DNA from: a virus
IMG/VR virus record: IMGVR_UViG_3300042908_000349
Span: 1 to 30,703 of that record
Strand: one strand, 5' to 3'
Length of the DNA: 30,703 nucleotides
The notes under the pieces: generated by a model
Databases searched by the model: none
What the model saw: the letters and a program-made list of their open reading frames with translations, nothing else
What the model was told of the DNA's origin: nothing
Part shown: positions 8,233-15,522 of the stretch, one piece after another
Layout of the letters: each line of letters begins with the position of its first letter
How positions within the stretch are numbered: position 1 is the stretch's first letter
Translations under genes and position numbers: made by a program

Positions 8233-9329
8233 TAGACGATGTTATTAATTAGTTTGTTTGCAAAATCAAACTCCAAAGTATAGTTTATATTCTTATCTGT
8301 TAAGTATGTTTTCTTTTGCATCGTGCTGGTTTTTATCGTTACTGGTATTTCGTCTGCCGAATATATAATTGTATCAGAAAGCATTATGTCTTGAATTAAC
8401 TCAAAATATACTTCTTCTATCCATCCAGTATTTACTTTTATACTTTGGTTACCATTTACGTTGAAAGATTTTCTTTGTCCTCTACGATAGTCGTAATCTA
8501 CATTTTTTTGCATTAAGGCATAATCACTATTTTTAACATCGATTGAATTATAACTTGCTTTAAAGAATGGTAAATAATTCCATCCACCATAATGGTTTAC
8601 AAAATATACCATTTCAACTGGATATAATGGCTCACATATTTCTTCGGTTTCAATTTTTGTAACCAATTCTCCATCAGTCCTATTTACTATTTCAAGTCTC
8701 ACACTTGCGCCATATACTAAAGGGATTGCGAAATTAAAATAATCATCTTCCCCATCATAAAAAATTACTGAATTTATAGTGTTTCCAGATTTGTTTATCC
8801 ATTGTGCTTCGTATTGTTTGTCTACATGTCTGACTATAAAATTATAAAAAGGAATTGGTGTATTGGTATTCCAGTAAACTTTTAATAATTCGTTTGCCAA
8901 AAATAAATAAGGTCTTAAATTTGTTATGTCATAGTTCATTCCTTGCTCTGGTGTCGAGAAACCATTTACCCCACAAAACTCCACAACATCTGTTTCAACC
9001 CATTCATCAGATAAATTTGTCTGATAATAAGTTATATATTCTCCTATACACCATTCCTTATTTCCAGCAAATATTACATTGTCTGCATTATATATTGGAT
9101 AATACTTATCAATATATTCTAAAATGAATGGCGAAATATTATAATTGGTTTCTGTTTGTGTTACAGAAGCAATACCCTCGCTCATGATATAAGTTGGGTT
9201 TGTTGGTTTTGTGTCTCCTTTATTCCACAATCTTAATTCTACTTTTGTAGCTATTTGTGTTGGCTCATTTATTATAACTTGATAAGGACTTCTAGCTAGA
9301 ATTACTTTAAAAGGTTTTGGTGGTGGCAT
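8232..9329 (-). CDS. Tail tip / baseplate-like structural protein
   Basis: 365 residues starting MPPPKPFKVILARSPYQV. It is rich in aromatic residues and beta-like, without membrane segments. It is translationally coupled to the 874-residue hub-like protein downstream and sits after the head-tail joining gene. I recall similar proteins with this Pro-rich start and SPYQV motif next to hub proteins in Bacteroidota phages. Distal tail or baseplate assembly is the likely role, but no enzymatic motif is visible. Confidence 0.65.
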   Translation of the reverse strand: MPPPKPFKVILARSPYQVIINEPTQIATKVELRLWNKGDTKPTNPTYIMSEGIASVTQTETNYNISPFILEYIDKYYPIYNADNVIFAGNKEWCIGEYITYYQTNLSDEWVETDVVEFCGVNGFSTPEQGMNYDITNLRPYLFLANELLKVYWNTNTPIPFYNFIVRHVDKQYEAQWINKSGNTINSVIFYDGEDDYFNFAIPLVYGASVRLEIVNRTDGELVTKIETEEICEPLYPVEMVYFVNHYGGWNYLPFFKASYNSIDVKNSDYALMQKNVDYDYRRGQRKSFNVNGNQSIKVNTGWIEEVYFELIQDIMLSDTIIYSADEIPVTIKTSTMQKKTYLTDKNINYTLEFDFANKLINNIV

Positions 9330-9330
9330 A

Positions 9331-9876
9331 TTATTTTTTCAGATTTGATTTGATTATAAAATTTATTGTGTTTTGTACATCCAGAGCAAAAGCTTCTTGT
9401 ATTAAAATTGGCAAACTATTTATATTCTTTTTAACTGCATCTGATAAAAATGGAGTTGGTGCAATACCTTGATGATATACACTTTCACGAACTGCATAAG
9501 GATTTAGTCCACGTTTAGAACTCCAGTCAATAAAATGTTTGACACTTGGCTTCACTCCTTCTTTGAAACTGAATGGACTATCCTTGCCATTTTGTTTCCA
9601 CATCTTACCTTTATTGTTGCTTCTGTTAAATTTGCTAGTCATTTTTCTAACTCCACCAGCACCACGAACTCCCTTTTCAACGAATGCTCCATAGTAACTC
9701 ATGGATAGTCCTAGCTCAATACTATTCTTATAAAAGATTGCTCCATTGTTTTTTACACTACTTTGAAGTTTTCCAGTATCAACTTTGCCACTAGCTGACA
9801 AATTAGCTTTGGCATCAGCAACAACTTTGTCTCCAAACCTATCAACTGCTGATTGTAATTCTTTAAGCTTTAGCAT
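9331..9876 (-). CDS. HK97 gp10-like tail completion / head-tail joining protein
   Basis: 181 residues. It has the gp10-like pattern: an N-terminal helix ending in VVADAKANLSASGKVDTGKLQSSV (the typical xxPxxTGxLxxSI-like region), then ELGLSMSYYGAFVEKGVRGAGG and a later segment with APTPFLSDAV. Such proteins complete the tail or join it to the head. It follows the tail chaperones and a probable tail terminator gene, which it overlaps by 7 bases. A long insert (about residues 75-125) between the YxxFVEKG motif and the C-terminal helix is unusual compared with short HK97 homologues. Confidence 0.78.
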   Translation of the reverse strand: MLKLKELQSAVDRFGDKVVADAKANLSASGKVDTGKLQSSVKNNGAIFYKNSIELGLSMSYYGAFVEKGVRGAGGVRKMTSKFNRSNNKGKMWKQNGKDSPFSFKEGVKPSVKHFIDWSSKRGLNPYAVRESVYHQGIAPTPFLSDAVKKNINSLPILIQEAFALDVQNTINFIIKSNLKK

Positions 9877-10346
9877 TTGTTTATGTCGTTAGGAACTGAA
9901 ATTGAAAGTGTGGTTGAAAATCCAGCCAACATGTTTTCCATTTCCTTATTTATAAAATCAGATGTAGGCGCACTCACTAACTCCCAACCATCGCTATAAA
10001 TAGTTGATTGATACATTCTTGAAATTAGTCTATTAATTACATAAAGCTGGTTTGTCCAGATGTAAACCATGTTGTCATTTCCATAGATTAGGTCTTGTGG
10101 AATATCTTTTGAAACATCCACAATGTCCAAATTCAAAATGGTTATATTAAAAGTCAAGGTGCTATCATTATGTACCACGTTGTCCAATTCAATATGCGCC
10201 AATGGAAATATAGTTAGCTTTTGCAAATCAACTTCGGTCAATGTACCTAGTGAAATTGTATTGCAAAATGGATTTGATTTCAACTCTGTTGTTAATGCTT
10301 CTATAATTCTGTAAATTGCTTCTACCCCTCTAGTGTTATCTGCCAT
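9870..10346 (-). CDS. Probable tail terminator / minor tail protein
   Basis: 158 residues with no strong signature. Its size, position just before the gp10-like gene, and mixed alpha/beta composition (an N-terminal helix with AIYRIIEALTTELKSNPF, then IFPLAHIELDNVVHNDSTLTFNITILNLDIVD) fit the tail terminator or tail completion fold. It overlaps the frameshift-derived chaperone ORF by 11 bases, so it belongs to the same operon. Function is inferred from context and general fold pattern. Confidence 0.55.
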   Translation of the reverse strand: MADNTRGVEAIYRIIEALTTELKSNPFCNTISLGTLTEVDLQKLTIFPLAHIELDNVVHNDSTLTFNITILNLDIVDVSKDIPQDLIYGNDNMVYIWTNQLYVINRLISRMYQSTIYSDGWELVSAPTSDFINKEMENMLAGFSTTLSISVPNDINKC

Positions 10347-10599
10347 TTCTTTGTATTCTTTTTAGTTCGTTTCGTTCCTTTTTATTTTTTGCAATCTTAT
10401 AGCATAAGTTGTAAAGGCATTTATGCATTGACATATTCTCTATTGCTTCATACTTTGTAAGGTCTGACCCAGCGAGTTCATCGATTGTTGCATACCAATT
10501 CCATTTTCGACTAAAGAAAGTTGCTTCTGAAAATTCATCGTAGTCGTCTGTTCCAAATGCTTCAGAATATATGTCGTGCAATCCAGACCTAAATTCCAA
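10336..10599 (-). CDS. Tail assembly chaperone, -1 frame extension (GT-type)
   Basis: 87 codons in the -1 frame relative to the chaperone at 10440-11087, overlapping it by 160 bases. The ORF has no ATG where the overlap begins: its first codon is the TTG formed directly by the run of nine T that ends the slippery site. A -1 shift at T TTT TTT joins residues 1-163 of the upstream protein to this sequence, giving a fusion of about 250 residues. The segment FSRKWNWYATIDELAG and the basic ending (KNKKERNELKRIQRNGR) match the second half of tail chaperone pairs that I recall from related phages. The product would recruit tape measure and tube subunits. Confidence 0.78.
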   Translation of the reverse strand: MEFRSGLHDIYSEAFGTDDYDEFSEATFFSRKWNWYATIDELAGSDLTKYEAIENMSMHKCLYNLCYKIAKNKKERNELKRIQRNGR

Positions 10600-11087
10600 A
10601 AAAAAACCATCGCACCGACTACGGCATCCATTGGCATCTCTTTCAGAGCATCGTGGTAGGTATCTCCTTTGTATTCCTCGACTAAATATTTGCCATTAAA
10701 TTCTTTTGTTATTGGTCGGTATAAAACACCCATTGAAATTATCATTGTCTCCCAGTCTGAAATGTTAGAATTTAAATCTAAAAATTCTGCATACTTCATA
10801 TCGTCTAATTTAGGTAACCAGCCAAATGTGATATCTCCTATTTTAAATTTTGTAACTAACTCTGGCTCACTTTTTATGATTTCATCTATTCGTTCACTTA
10901 TCGTACTTATGAATGAATACTCAATATTCAAAACTTCAATATGGGTAAGGTTGCAAAATATCTCAATCTTTCTTATTTCCAGATAGTTTGGGTCTGGATG
11001 CTTTTCGGCTTCTTTGATTGCTTTTAAATACTCTAGGTATTTTGACAATGTAATATCTCTCAACGATGATGGAACTGATACTTTCAT
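10440..11087 (-). CDS. Tail assembly chaperone (G-type)
   Basis: 215 residues. The family pattern I recognise is an N-terminal helical domain (SLRDITLSKYLEYLK), a central GWLPKLDDMKYAEFLDLNSNISDW segment, YRPITKEF, then the ending PMDAVVGAMVFFWNLG and GIGMQQSMNSLGQTLQ. The slippery T TTT TTT falls at codons 161-163, so a fraction of ribosomes should make a longer form using 10336-10599. The protein would coat the tape measure during tail assembly and be absent from mature virions. It is preceded by ACGTTATATAAT and a weak terminator after the terminase gene, so it probably opens the tail transcription unit. Confidence 0.82.
   Translation of the reverse strand: MKVSVPSSLRDITLSKYLEYLKAIKEAEKHPDPNYLEIRKIEIFCNLTHIEVLNIEYSFISTISERIDEIIKSEPELVTKFKIGDITFGWLPKLDDMKYAEFLDLNSNISDWETMIISMGVLYRPITKEFNGKYLVEEYKGDTYHDALKEMPMDAVVGAMVFFWNLGLDCTTYILKHLEQTTTMNFQKQLSLVENGIGMQQSMNSLGQTLQSMKQ
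10599..10605 (-). promoter_or_regulatory. Slippery heptamer T TTT TTT for -1 frameshift
   Basis: On the minus strand the upstream gene reads GTT TTT TTT TGG. The heptamer is T TTT TTT in the correct phase, inside a run of nine T (10598-10606). A shift by -1 gives TTG GAA TTT AGG and enters the open frame at 10336-10599. This is the arrangement known from the lambda G/GT pair. An alternative is a homopolymer length error, but both frames downstream look like genuine protein. Confidence 0.8.
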
Positions 11088-11098
11088 TTTATTTATTT

Positions 11099-11110
11099 AT
11101 TATATAACGT
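11099..11110 (-). promoter_or_regulatory. Start-proximal ACGTTATATAAT motif (tail module)
   Basis: ACGTTATATAAT lies 11 bases before the ATG of the tail chaperone gene, between a hairpin-plus-T-run after terminase and the first tail gene. It is identical over 12 bases to the motif at 28081-28092. The position after a terminator suits a promoter. It does not resemble the host TAnnTTTG element, so a phage-encoded sigma is a possible reader. Confidence 0.5.
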
Positions 11111-11145
11111 ATTATTTTTTTCTTTGTGAGCAATATATCCAAATT

Positions 11146-11169
11146 AAAAAAGAATGCTTTAAACATCCT
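11146..11169 (-). terminator. Weak intrinsic terminator after terminase large subunit
   Basis: On the minus strand AGGATG, loop TTTAAAG, CATTCT (six pairs including one G-U), followed by a T run. It lies right after the terminase stop codon and before the tail module. Confidence 0.5.
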
Positions 11170-11173
11170 AATT

Positions 11174-12355
11174 TTATCTTACTGCATATTTTCCATAGTT
11201 CGGTCTGGCTAACTTATCATATAAAGCATATCTGACCCCATCGATGGTATGATTGAACGCATCAACTGGGACATTTAGGGTATTTCCATTTTTATCTTCT
11301 GCCCATTTGTAGTTCTTAAATTCTTTAATCATGTTGAGACTATCTCTGGTTATGTTAATTCTGTATCGTTTCATCATGTCTATTCCGATGTTGATACTGC
11401 CTTGACCTTTTGTGGCTGGTTTAATATTCCAACCCATTCGATATAATTCCTCTATTGATTTTGGCTCGGCACTATCCCCATAAATTTCTTTTCTGCCAAT
11501 GTCAAATTGTTTTAAGTATGTATCAATGTCTCGGTTTGTCAATCCAGTTTTGTATAGGTATTCTTTTAAATATAAATCATCGCCTTTTTTCCAAACACCA
11601 ACCAAGGTCGTTGCATCATTCGAAAATCCAAAATCCATTCCGTATGCTAAAAATGTGGCATCTTCTGGAATATCAGCGCAATCATTAAATCTGAATATAA
11701 GTGATTTGCTACTTCCGATTTCCCCTAGTCCATAAATTTTCCAGTAATTCTCATCTATGTATTTCAGTCTTTCGATTTCTCTGATTGTATCATCATCCAG
11801 AAATGGATTGTCTAAATAGTTTGTAATGAAAAAATCGACATCGTCTCTGGGTTTGATTTTGTCATAAATGAAATGGAACTCATCTGATGGGTTGTAGTCG
11901 AGAATGACTCTACCAGTTGTACGGAAAATTAGTTGTTGCCAGTCTTCATAAAATATTTCGTTGGCTTCATTGATATAAAGTAGGTCTCTTTTTCTACCAC
12001 GCAATTTTTGTGGCTGGTCTAACGAAATAAATTCAACCAGATTTCCGTTGAGTAAATATTCCGAATTGGATTTGTTGTGAAGTTCGACATCGTATAAATC
12101 GTATGTCTTTAGTATTTCGAAAAAGTCTCGCATACAACTTGCCCTTAATGATGGGTAAGTTTTTCTGCATATCGTAATAGTAAGACCTACATTTTCTGTC
12201 GTGAATTTAAAGATTATCCACATCAGAATGTTGTAAGTCTTACCACTTCGAGTTCCACCTTGCTCGATTATAATTCTTTTATCACTTTCGATTAGGTGTT
12301 CAAAGACTACGTTAGTTTTTATCTTTTTCTTTTCTGCCAATGATTTCGATTTCAA
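11174..12355 (-). CDS. terL: Terminase large subunit
   Basis: 393 residues. This is the ATPase and nuclease motor that packages DNA into the prohead. The ATPase part has Walker A GGTRSGKT at residues 33-40 and Walker B LLYINEAN at 125-132. The coupling region RTTGRVILDYNPSDEFHFIY follows. The nuclease part shows the expected acidic residues in YGMDFGF (Asp 241), YGDSAEP (Asp 294) and NHTIDGVRYAL (Asp 372). The family is the PBSX-type terminase (Terminase_3). The length is normal. It overlaps the small subunit by 44 bases. It is separated from the portal gene by most of the genome, which is uncommon. Confidence 0.95.
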   Translation of the reverse strand: MKSKSLAEKKKIKTNVVFEHLIESDKRIIIEQGGTRSGKTYNILMWIIFKFTTENVGLTITICRKTYPSLRASCMRDFFEILKTYDLYDVELHNKSNSEYLLNGNLVEFISLDQPQKLRGRKRDLLYINEANEIFYEDWQQLIFRTTGRVILDYNPSDEFHFIYDKIKPRDDVDFFITNYLDNPFLDDDTIREIERLKYIDENYWKIYGLGEIGSSKSLIFRFNDCADIPEDATFLAYGMDFGFSNDATTLVGVWKKGDDLYLKEYLYKTGLTNRDIDTYLKQFDIGRKEIYGDSAEPKSIEELYRMGWNIKPATKGQGSINIGIDMMKRYRINITRDSLNMIKEFKNYKWAEDKNGNTLNVPVDAFNHTIDGVRYALYDKLARPNYGKYAVR

Positions 12356-12683
12356 ATTGTTTCATCTCATGCTTATTGTCGCTTTCAACAAACTGCATTG
12401 AAAGTTTCTTTCGTTCTTCGTCATCGCACAACACTTTAAACGCTGAAATTTGTAGCGTTGGATTTTCAGAGTCAATCCATTTATTAATCATGTAGCTGAC
12501 TGCCTTTGTCTTATTTAATGCAATCGCATCTTTTATGCTTTCTGATTTTTCCAATTCCAGATTATAGAATTGCGCTGATTTCAAATCTAGATAGTGAGAA
12601 AAGATATGCTGGATTTTCATTATCTTATGCTTTACTATTACATCTAGAATTTCGATTTCGTGTTGTTCTTTTGACTTACCCAT
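12312..12683 (-). CDS. Terminase small subunit (putative)
   Basis: 123 residues, mostly helical and charged. Position directly before and overlapping the large subunit, and its size, fit the DNA-recognition subunit of terminase. The segment ALNKTKAVSYMINKWIDSENPTLQISAFKVLCDDEERKKL resembles the C-terminal oligomerisation helices of small terminase proteins that I recall in Bacteroidota phages. A classical HTH is not obvious in the first 50 residues. The assignment rests mainly on synteny. Confidence 0.7.
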   Translation of the reverse strand: MGKSKEQHEIEILDVIVKHKIMKIQHIFSHYLDLKSAQFYNLELEKSESIKDAIALNKTKAVSYMINKWIDSENPTLQISAFKVLCDDEERKKLSMQFVESDNKHEMKQFEIEIIGRKEKDKN

Positions 12684-12684
12684 T

Positions 12685-13056
12685 TTATAAAATAGTGTTT
12701 ATGTATTCTCCAACTAGTTTAATCTTTTCATCATCCATTTGATTGATTGCTTTTATTAAAGCATACTTTGGAGATATTGTTGCTAGTATGTTGTCTTTAA
12801 TATATTCGAAGTGTGGCTTTCTCATCAATGCTTCCTTATACATTTTTTCAGAGTGCAATACACTTGCATGATGGTAGTCTTTTCCTTTGATGTTAAAACT
12901 ATCCCTTATCTCATATAACGTAAAATTAAGGTCGTTGCGTAAGATGTGACAATAAATACTTCTGGCATCTACAATGTCTTGAAATTTTCGTTTGTCGTAA
13001 ATATCAACATTCAATGCTTTTTTAATTTCCAATGCAATTAATTCTGGTTGTGTCAT
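12685..13056 (-). CDS. DnaA domain IV-like DNA-binding protein
   Basis: 123 residues from MTQPELIALEIKKAL. I chose the ATG at 13056 because it overlaps the exonuclease stop as ATGA; an upstream start at 13086 is possible. The middle part resembles domain IV of DnaA: ARSIYCHILRNDLNFTLYEI, then F-x(5)-DYHHASVLHSEKMY, matching the arrangement where DnaA reads R..a..l..l..sl.eIg..FgkrdHsTVlha. No ATPase domain is present. The protein may bind DnaA-box-like sites in the phage or host origin, or act near the packaging start given its place before terminase. Confidence 0.72.
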   Translation of the reverse strand: MTQPELIALEIKKALNVDIYDKRKFQDIVDARSIYCHILRNDLNFTLYEIRDSFNIKGKDYHHASVLHSEKMYKEALMRKPHFEYIKDNILATISPKYALIKAINQMDDEKIKLVGEYINTIL

Positions 13057-13763
13057 TCGGTTTTTAATTTTAATAATTGATAGCACTCTAAAAACTTTTC
13101 TCGTGCTTTGTTTTTGTATATTTTTTTAAATAGGGTAAATGTTACCTTTAAATAGGAATAGTCGCTTAAACAATCTTTAAATGCTTTTTTACAATACGCT
13201 TCCCCATATCCCTTACAATAGTTTACATTGTCTCCAGCGTCTCCAGTAATCATCTGGACATAAAAATTTCTTTTGGCTTCGGCTTCTGATATATTATAGA
13301 AGCATTGTTTCTTGTAATGATAATCGTAAATTATACATGGCAGTTGTTTGTAGTCTTTGTCTATACTTACGATTAAAACTTCATCTCTACCAAATTCATT
13401 TGTCAGTTGCTTCCAGTAGGTCGCCACTATGTCGTCTGTTTCTACCCCTTCCCCACGAATTGCATTATAACTTTCAATAACATAGTTTTGAAGGTCTTTT
13501 AAAATTGGTGGTCTGTCGCTTTCTTTTCTATTTGCTTTATAGGTTTTTGAAATTTGCTTTCTGAAATTTCCCCTAGCACCAGCAAAAGTTAAAACTTTGT
13601 CAAGTTCGTAAACTTCTTCAATCTTATTGATGATGGACATAAACACTTCATCGAATTTCAATTTCGCATCTTCTATGTCATTCCAAATATCATCTTCTGG
13701 AGTTTCCCTTTTCTTGTAACAACTACTCCAGACTAAACTATCAGCATCGACTAGAACTATCAT
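13053..13763 (-). CDS. 5'-3' exonuclease / flap endonuclease (PIN-like)
   Basis: 236 residues, similar in layout to the T5/T7-type 5' nucleases that remove primers and flaps or degrade DNA ends. Metal-binding acidic residues can be followed in order: VDADS (Asp 6, Asp 8), GVETDDIVA (Glu 108, Asp 110, Asp 111), SIDKDYKQL (Asp 135, Asp 137) and ITGDAGDNV (Asp 175, Asp 178). The basic helix around residues 67-80 (RKQISKTYKANRK) fits the helical arch. The C-terminal H3TH region is short. It starts in an ATGA overlap with the gene upstream. Confidence 0.9.
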   Translation of the reverse strand: MIVLVDADSLVWSSCYKKRETPEDDIWNDIEDAKLKFDEVFMSIINKIEEVYELDKVLTFAGARGNFRKQISKTYKANRKESDRPPILKDLQNYVIESYNAIRGEGVETDDIVATYWKQLTNEFGRDEVLIVSIDKDYKQLPCIIYDYHYKKQCFYNISEAEAKRNFYVQMITGDAGDNVNYCKGYGEAYCKKAFKDCLSDYSYLKVTFTLFKKIYKNKAREKFLECYQLLKLKTE

Positions 13764-14077
13764 GATATAAGTCTTGTTATTTCTTCGATTTGTTCTCTGA
13801 CTCTTTTGTCTGTTGCTTCCCTAGATTTGTAAACCAAATCCACAATATGTGGTAAGTCTAGAAATAATGTTTCAGCATTCCAGACAATTTGTCCAAAGTC
13901 TCCAGTCAAATAGATTTCTCCATCGCTTTCGCTTAAAGTTTGAGTTTCGTGGATATACATTTGTTTGGTTTGCCACTCTACTTCTTTGCCTTTGAAATAT
14001 TTTTTGATAGCTTTTTTAAATCCTACTGGTAAAATTCCAGTTTCATTTTCAATAAATTTAATTAGTTCGTTTTTCAT
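13760..14077 (-). CDS. Small protein of unknown function, first gene after promoter
   Basis: 105 residues, charged, no membrane segment or metal motif. It begins MKNELIKFIENETGILPVGFKKAIKKYFKGKEVEW. It is the first gene behind the host-type promoter at 14107-14137 and is coupled to the exonuclease by an ATGA overlap. The leader CACTAAAAACAAAAACA precedes the ATG. I do not recognise the family; a replication-related role is possible from the operon. Confidence 0.75.
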   Translation of the reverse strand: MKNELIKFIENETGILPVGFKKAIKKYFKGKEVEWQTKQMYIHETQTLSESDGEIYLTGDFGQIVWNAETLFLDLPHIVDLVYKSREATDKRVREQIEEITRLIS

Positions 14078-14106
14078 TGTTTTTGTTTTTAGTGTTTGAT
14101 GTTCTA

Positions 14107-14137
14107 CAAATATAATCTTTTTTCCTTTTATAACAAA
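14107..14137 (-). promoter_or_regulatory. Host-type promoter TTTG-N19-TATATTTG
   Basis: On the minus strand TTTG (14137-14134), 19 bases, then TATATTTG (14114-14107). This matches the Bacteroidota -33/-7 consensus TTTG / TAnnTTTG in both sequence and spacing. Transcription would start near 14102 and read the 105-residue gene, exonuclease, DnaA-like protein and terminase. It lies in the gap after the gene at 14141. Confidence 0.75.
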
Positions 14138-14140
14138 TTT

Positions 14141-14551
14141 TTAATATTTGTTTACTATACTGGCTTGACTTTCTGATAAAAAGTAAACATTTTTGTTTAT
14201 CATTGTTTCGACTTCAAATTTTTCTGTTTGCTTTGAAGTTATGACTGACATCTCTGGTAGCTCCAGCGTATCCAAATAATAAAGATAGTTCCCACGACAA
14301 TCGAAGACATAATAAAAATGGAGACCATTTTCAGCCATGAGCTTATCGTATTTATATTTTTCTAGAATTTTTGTCTGGTAGTATTTATGTCGTAACTTAA
14401 ATTCAATAACACAATCAAATCCTTTTGGTGTTTTGCCCTTGGCATCAAAGTGTTCTGTATTTTCTCCAGTCCATTCTAAATCCCAGCCATCTAAATTTAA
14501 TAAATGGATGATACCTTGCTCCCACTTGTGGTGTGATGTCTCGTTACTCAT
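14141..14551 (-). CDS. PD-(D/E)XK-like nuclease candidate
   Basis: 136 residues. The motif FDCVIEFKLRHKYYQTK at about residues 49-65 contains a D-x(3)-E-x-K pattern, with the preceding segment EHFDAKGKTP. This fits the active site of small restriction-like or Holliday-junction-type nucleases. The first part (HHKWEQGIIHLLNLDGWDLEWT) resembles the N-terminal helix of such folds. It sits in the early region between small genes and the promoter for the exonuclease operon. The fold assignment is by motif only; it could be a host-DNA-degrading or recombination enzyme. Confidence 0.6.
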   Translation of the reverse strand: MSNETSHHKWEQGIIHLLNLDGWDLEWTGENTEHFDAKGKTPKGFDCVIEFKLRHKYYQTKILEKYKYDKLMAENGLHFYYVFDCRGNYLYYLDTLELPEMSVITSKQTEKFEVETMINKNVYFLSESQASIVNKY

Positions 14552-14775
14552 TTTGATGTTTGATTTTTTATGTAAAATTCATTCAAATCATCGATGTAAG
14601 CTTGGATGTATTGAGAACAACATGTTCCAACATAAACAATATTATGCTCTAAAGTTCTAGCGTGAATTTCACAGATTGTTCTATACTCATCATTTGAAAT
14701 AAATCGTTTCTTGGTTTCTCTAAATTTTGCCCACCAGATAAAATCATCTGTGGACATTTTATAATCTTTTTTCAT
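14548..14775 (-). CDS. Small early protein, unknown
   Basis: 75 residues starting MKKDYKMSTDDFIWWAKFRETKKRFISNDEYRTIC. It contains three Cys (one in EICEIHAR-type context, two adjacent in GTCCSQYIQ). No membrane segment. It overlaps the nuclease-like gene downstream by 4 bases (ATGA) and the 45-residue gene upstream by 3. It is not recognised. Confidence 0.75.
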   Translation of the reverse strand: MKKDYKMSTDDFIWWAKFRETKKRFISNDEYRTICEIHARTLEHNIVYVGTCCSQYIQAYIDDLNEFYIKNQTSK

Positions 14776-14909
14776 TTTCTTTTTATTTCAAAGTTTAATT
14801 TTTCTTGCCTTTCATCGCATCCACAATCTGGATAAAATCTTTTTACTATTGCTTTTATTCCAGTTATCCGAAAGATAAAAGCGAGTGTATCTCCTAGTCT
14901 TATTTTCAT
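14772..14909 (-). CDS. Very small Cys-containing protein
   Basis: 45 residues: MKIRLGDTLAFIFRITGIKAIVKRF, then YPDCGCDERQEKLNFEIKRK. The ATGA overlap with the next gene (14772-14775) supports translation. The CGCxxRQEKLN ending matches a small phage protein family that I recall from many Bacteroidota phages, where a CGCxxRxxxLN motif closes the protein. Function is unknown. Confidence 0.75.
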   Translation of the reverse strand: MKIRLGDTLAFIFRITGIKAIVKRFYPDCGCDERQEKLNFEIKRK

Positions 14910-14910
14910 A

Positions 14911-15033
14911 TTAATCAATTATAAATATTGTTGCATAAGTTATTAAAGCGACAGATAGTATTGTCATTACAATTAATATTTTTTTTGCCACTCTCAAAGT
15001 GTCATCGATTTCTTTTTTTTCTTCTGGTGTCAT
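14911..15033 (-). CDS. Small single-pass membrane protein (MTPEEK type)
   Basis: 40 residues: MTPEEKKEIDDTLRVAKK, then a hydrophobic segment ILIVMTILSVALITYATIFI to the end. The ATG at 15033 overlaps the upstream stop as ATGA; another ATG two codons upstream is possible. It is the third of three consecutive genes beginning MTP-x-D/E-K. Likely a small inner membrane protein; function unknown. Confidence 0.65.
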   Translation of the reverse strand: MTPEEKKEIDDTLRVAKKILIVMTILSVALITYATIFIID

Positions 15034-15143
15034 AAACATTCTTTTACTATTATTAAAAACGTAATTATTATTGCAAAAAATATTATTACTTCCTTGATTG
15101 TATTTTTTAAAATCTCTAGTTCTTTTTTGTCTTTTGGTGTCAT
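15030..15143 (-). CDS. Small single-pass membrane protein (MTPKDK type)
   Basis: 37 residues: MTPKDKKELEILKNTIKE, then a hydrophobic segment VIIFFAIIITFLIIV and a short KECL tail. It starts in an ATGA overlap with the gene at 15140-15337 and ends in one with the next small gene. It shares its first six codons in type with both neighbours. Probably sits in the inner membrane; function unknown. Confidence 0.65.
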   Translation of the reverse strand: MTPKDKKELEILKNTIKEVIIFFAIIITFLIIVKECL

Positions 15144-15337
15144 AGTTTTTCTATTTCGTTTTTAACTTCAATCCACCATCTTTTTCTAATATTAGGAACT
15201 TCAAATTGTGTTTCGTAAATCAATTCATCAACTGCTATTAAAGCACATTGTTTGGCAAAACTCATTGGTATATATAAATGTTCTCCTAACTTATAATACT
15301 TTAAAGTTATTTCTTTTGCTTTGTCTTCTGGTGTCAT
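15140..15337 (-). CDS. Small conserved phage protein (MTPEDKAKE family)
   Basis: 65 residues. The pattern MTPEDKAKEIxxKY, then AKQCALIAVDELI and a C-terminal WWIEVKNEIEKL is a family that I recall as frequent in Bacteroidota phages and prophages. It is soluble and helical. It is coupled on both sides by ATGA overlaps. No biochemical role is known to me. Confidence 0.8.
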   Translation of the reverse strand: MTPEDKAKEITLKYYKLGEHLYIPMSFAKQCALIAVDELIYETQFEVPNIRKRWWIEVKNEIEKL

Positions 15338-15522
15338 ACTATTCGTTTTTTAATTTCGAGTGCTACTTCATTCCAGTAGTTCAATTCTTTTATATCTCCT
15401 CTGTTTTTAGCGTTTGTAATGAGTCCATTTATAACTTCTTTCAAATAAGGTAGAGAATACTTACTCATAAGAATATCGACTCTTAAATCGCTTGTAAATT
15501 GGTCGTCTAAATCAAATCTCAT
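15334..15522 (-). CDS. Small helical protein, unknown
   Basis: 62 residues (MRFDLDDQFTSDLRVDILM to EVALEIKKRIV). It overlaps the sigma-like gene by 11 bases and the next gene by 4. The ending ELNYWNEVALEIKKRI resembles the ending of its neighbour (WWIEVKNEIEKL), so the two may share a C-terminal helix. Function unknown. Confidence 0.72.
   Translation of the reverse strand: MRFDLDDQFTSDLRVDILMSKYSLPYLKEVINGLITNAKNRGDIKELNYWNEVALEIKKRIV

Noticed and set aside
10336-10599. Independent gene with a TTG start at 10599
   Set aside because: The TTG is created by the slippery T run itself and stands in the -1 frame of the chaperone; frameshift expression explains the missing ATG better.
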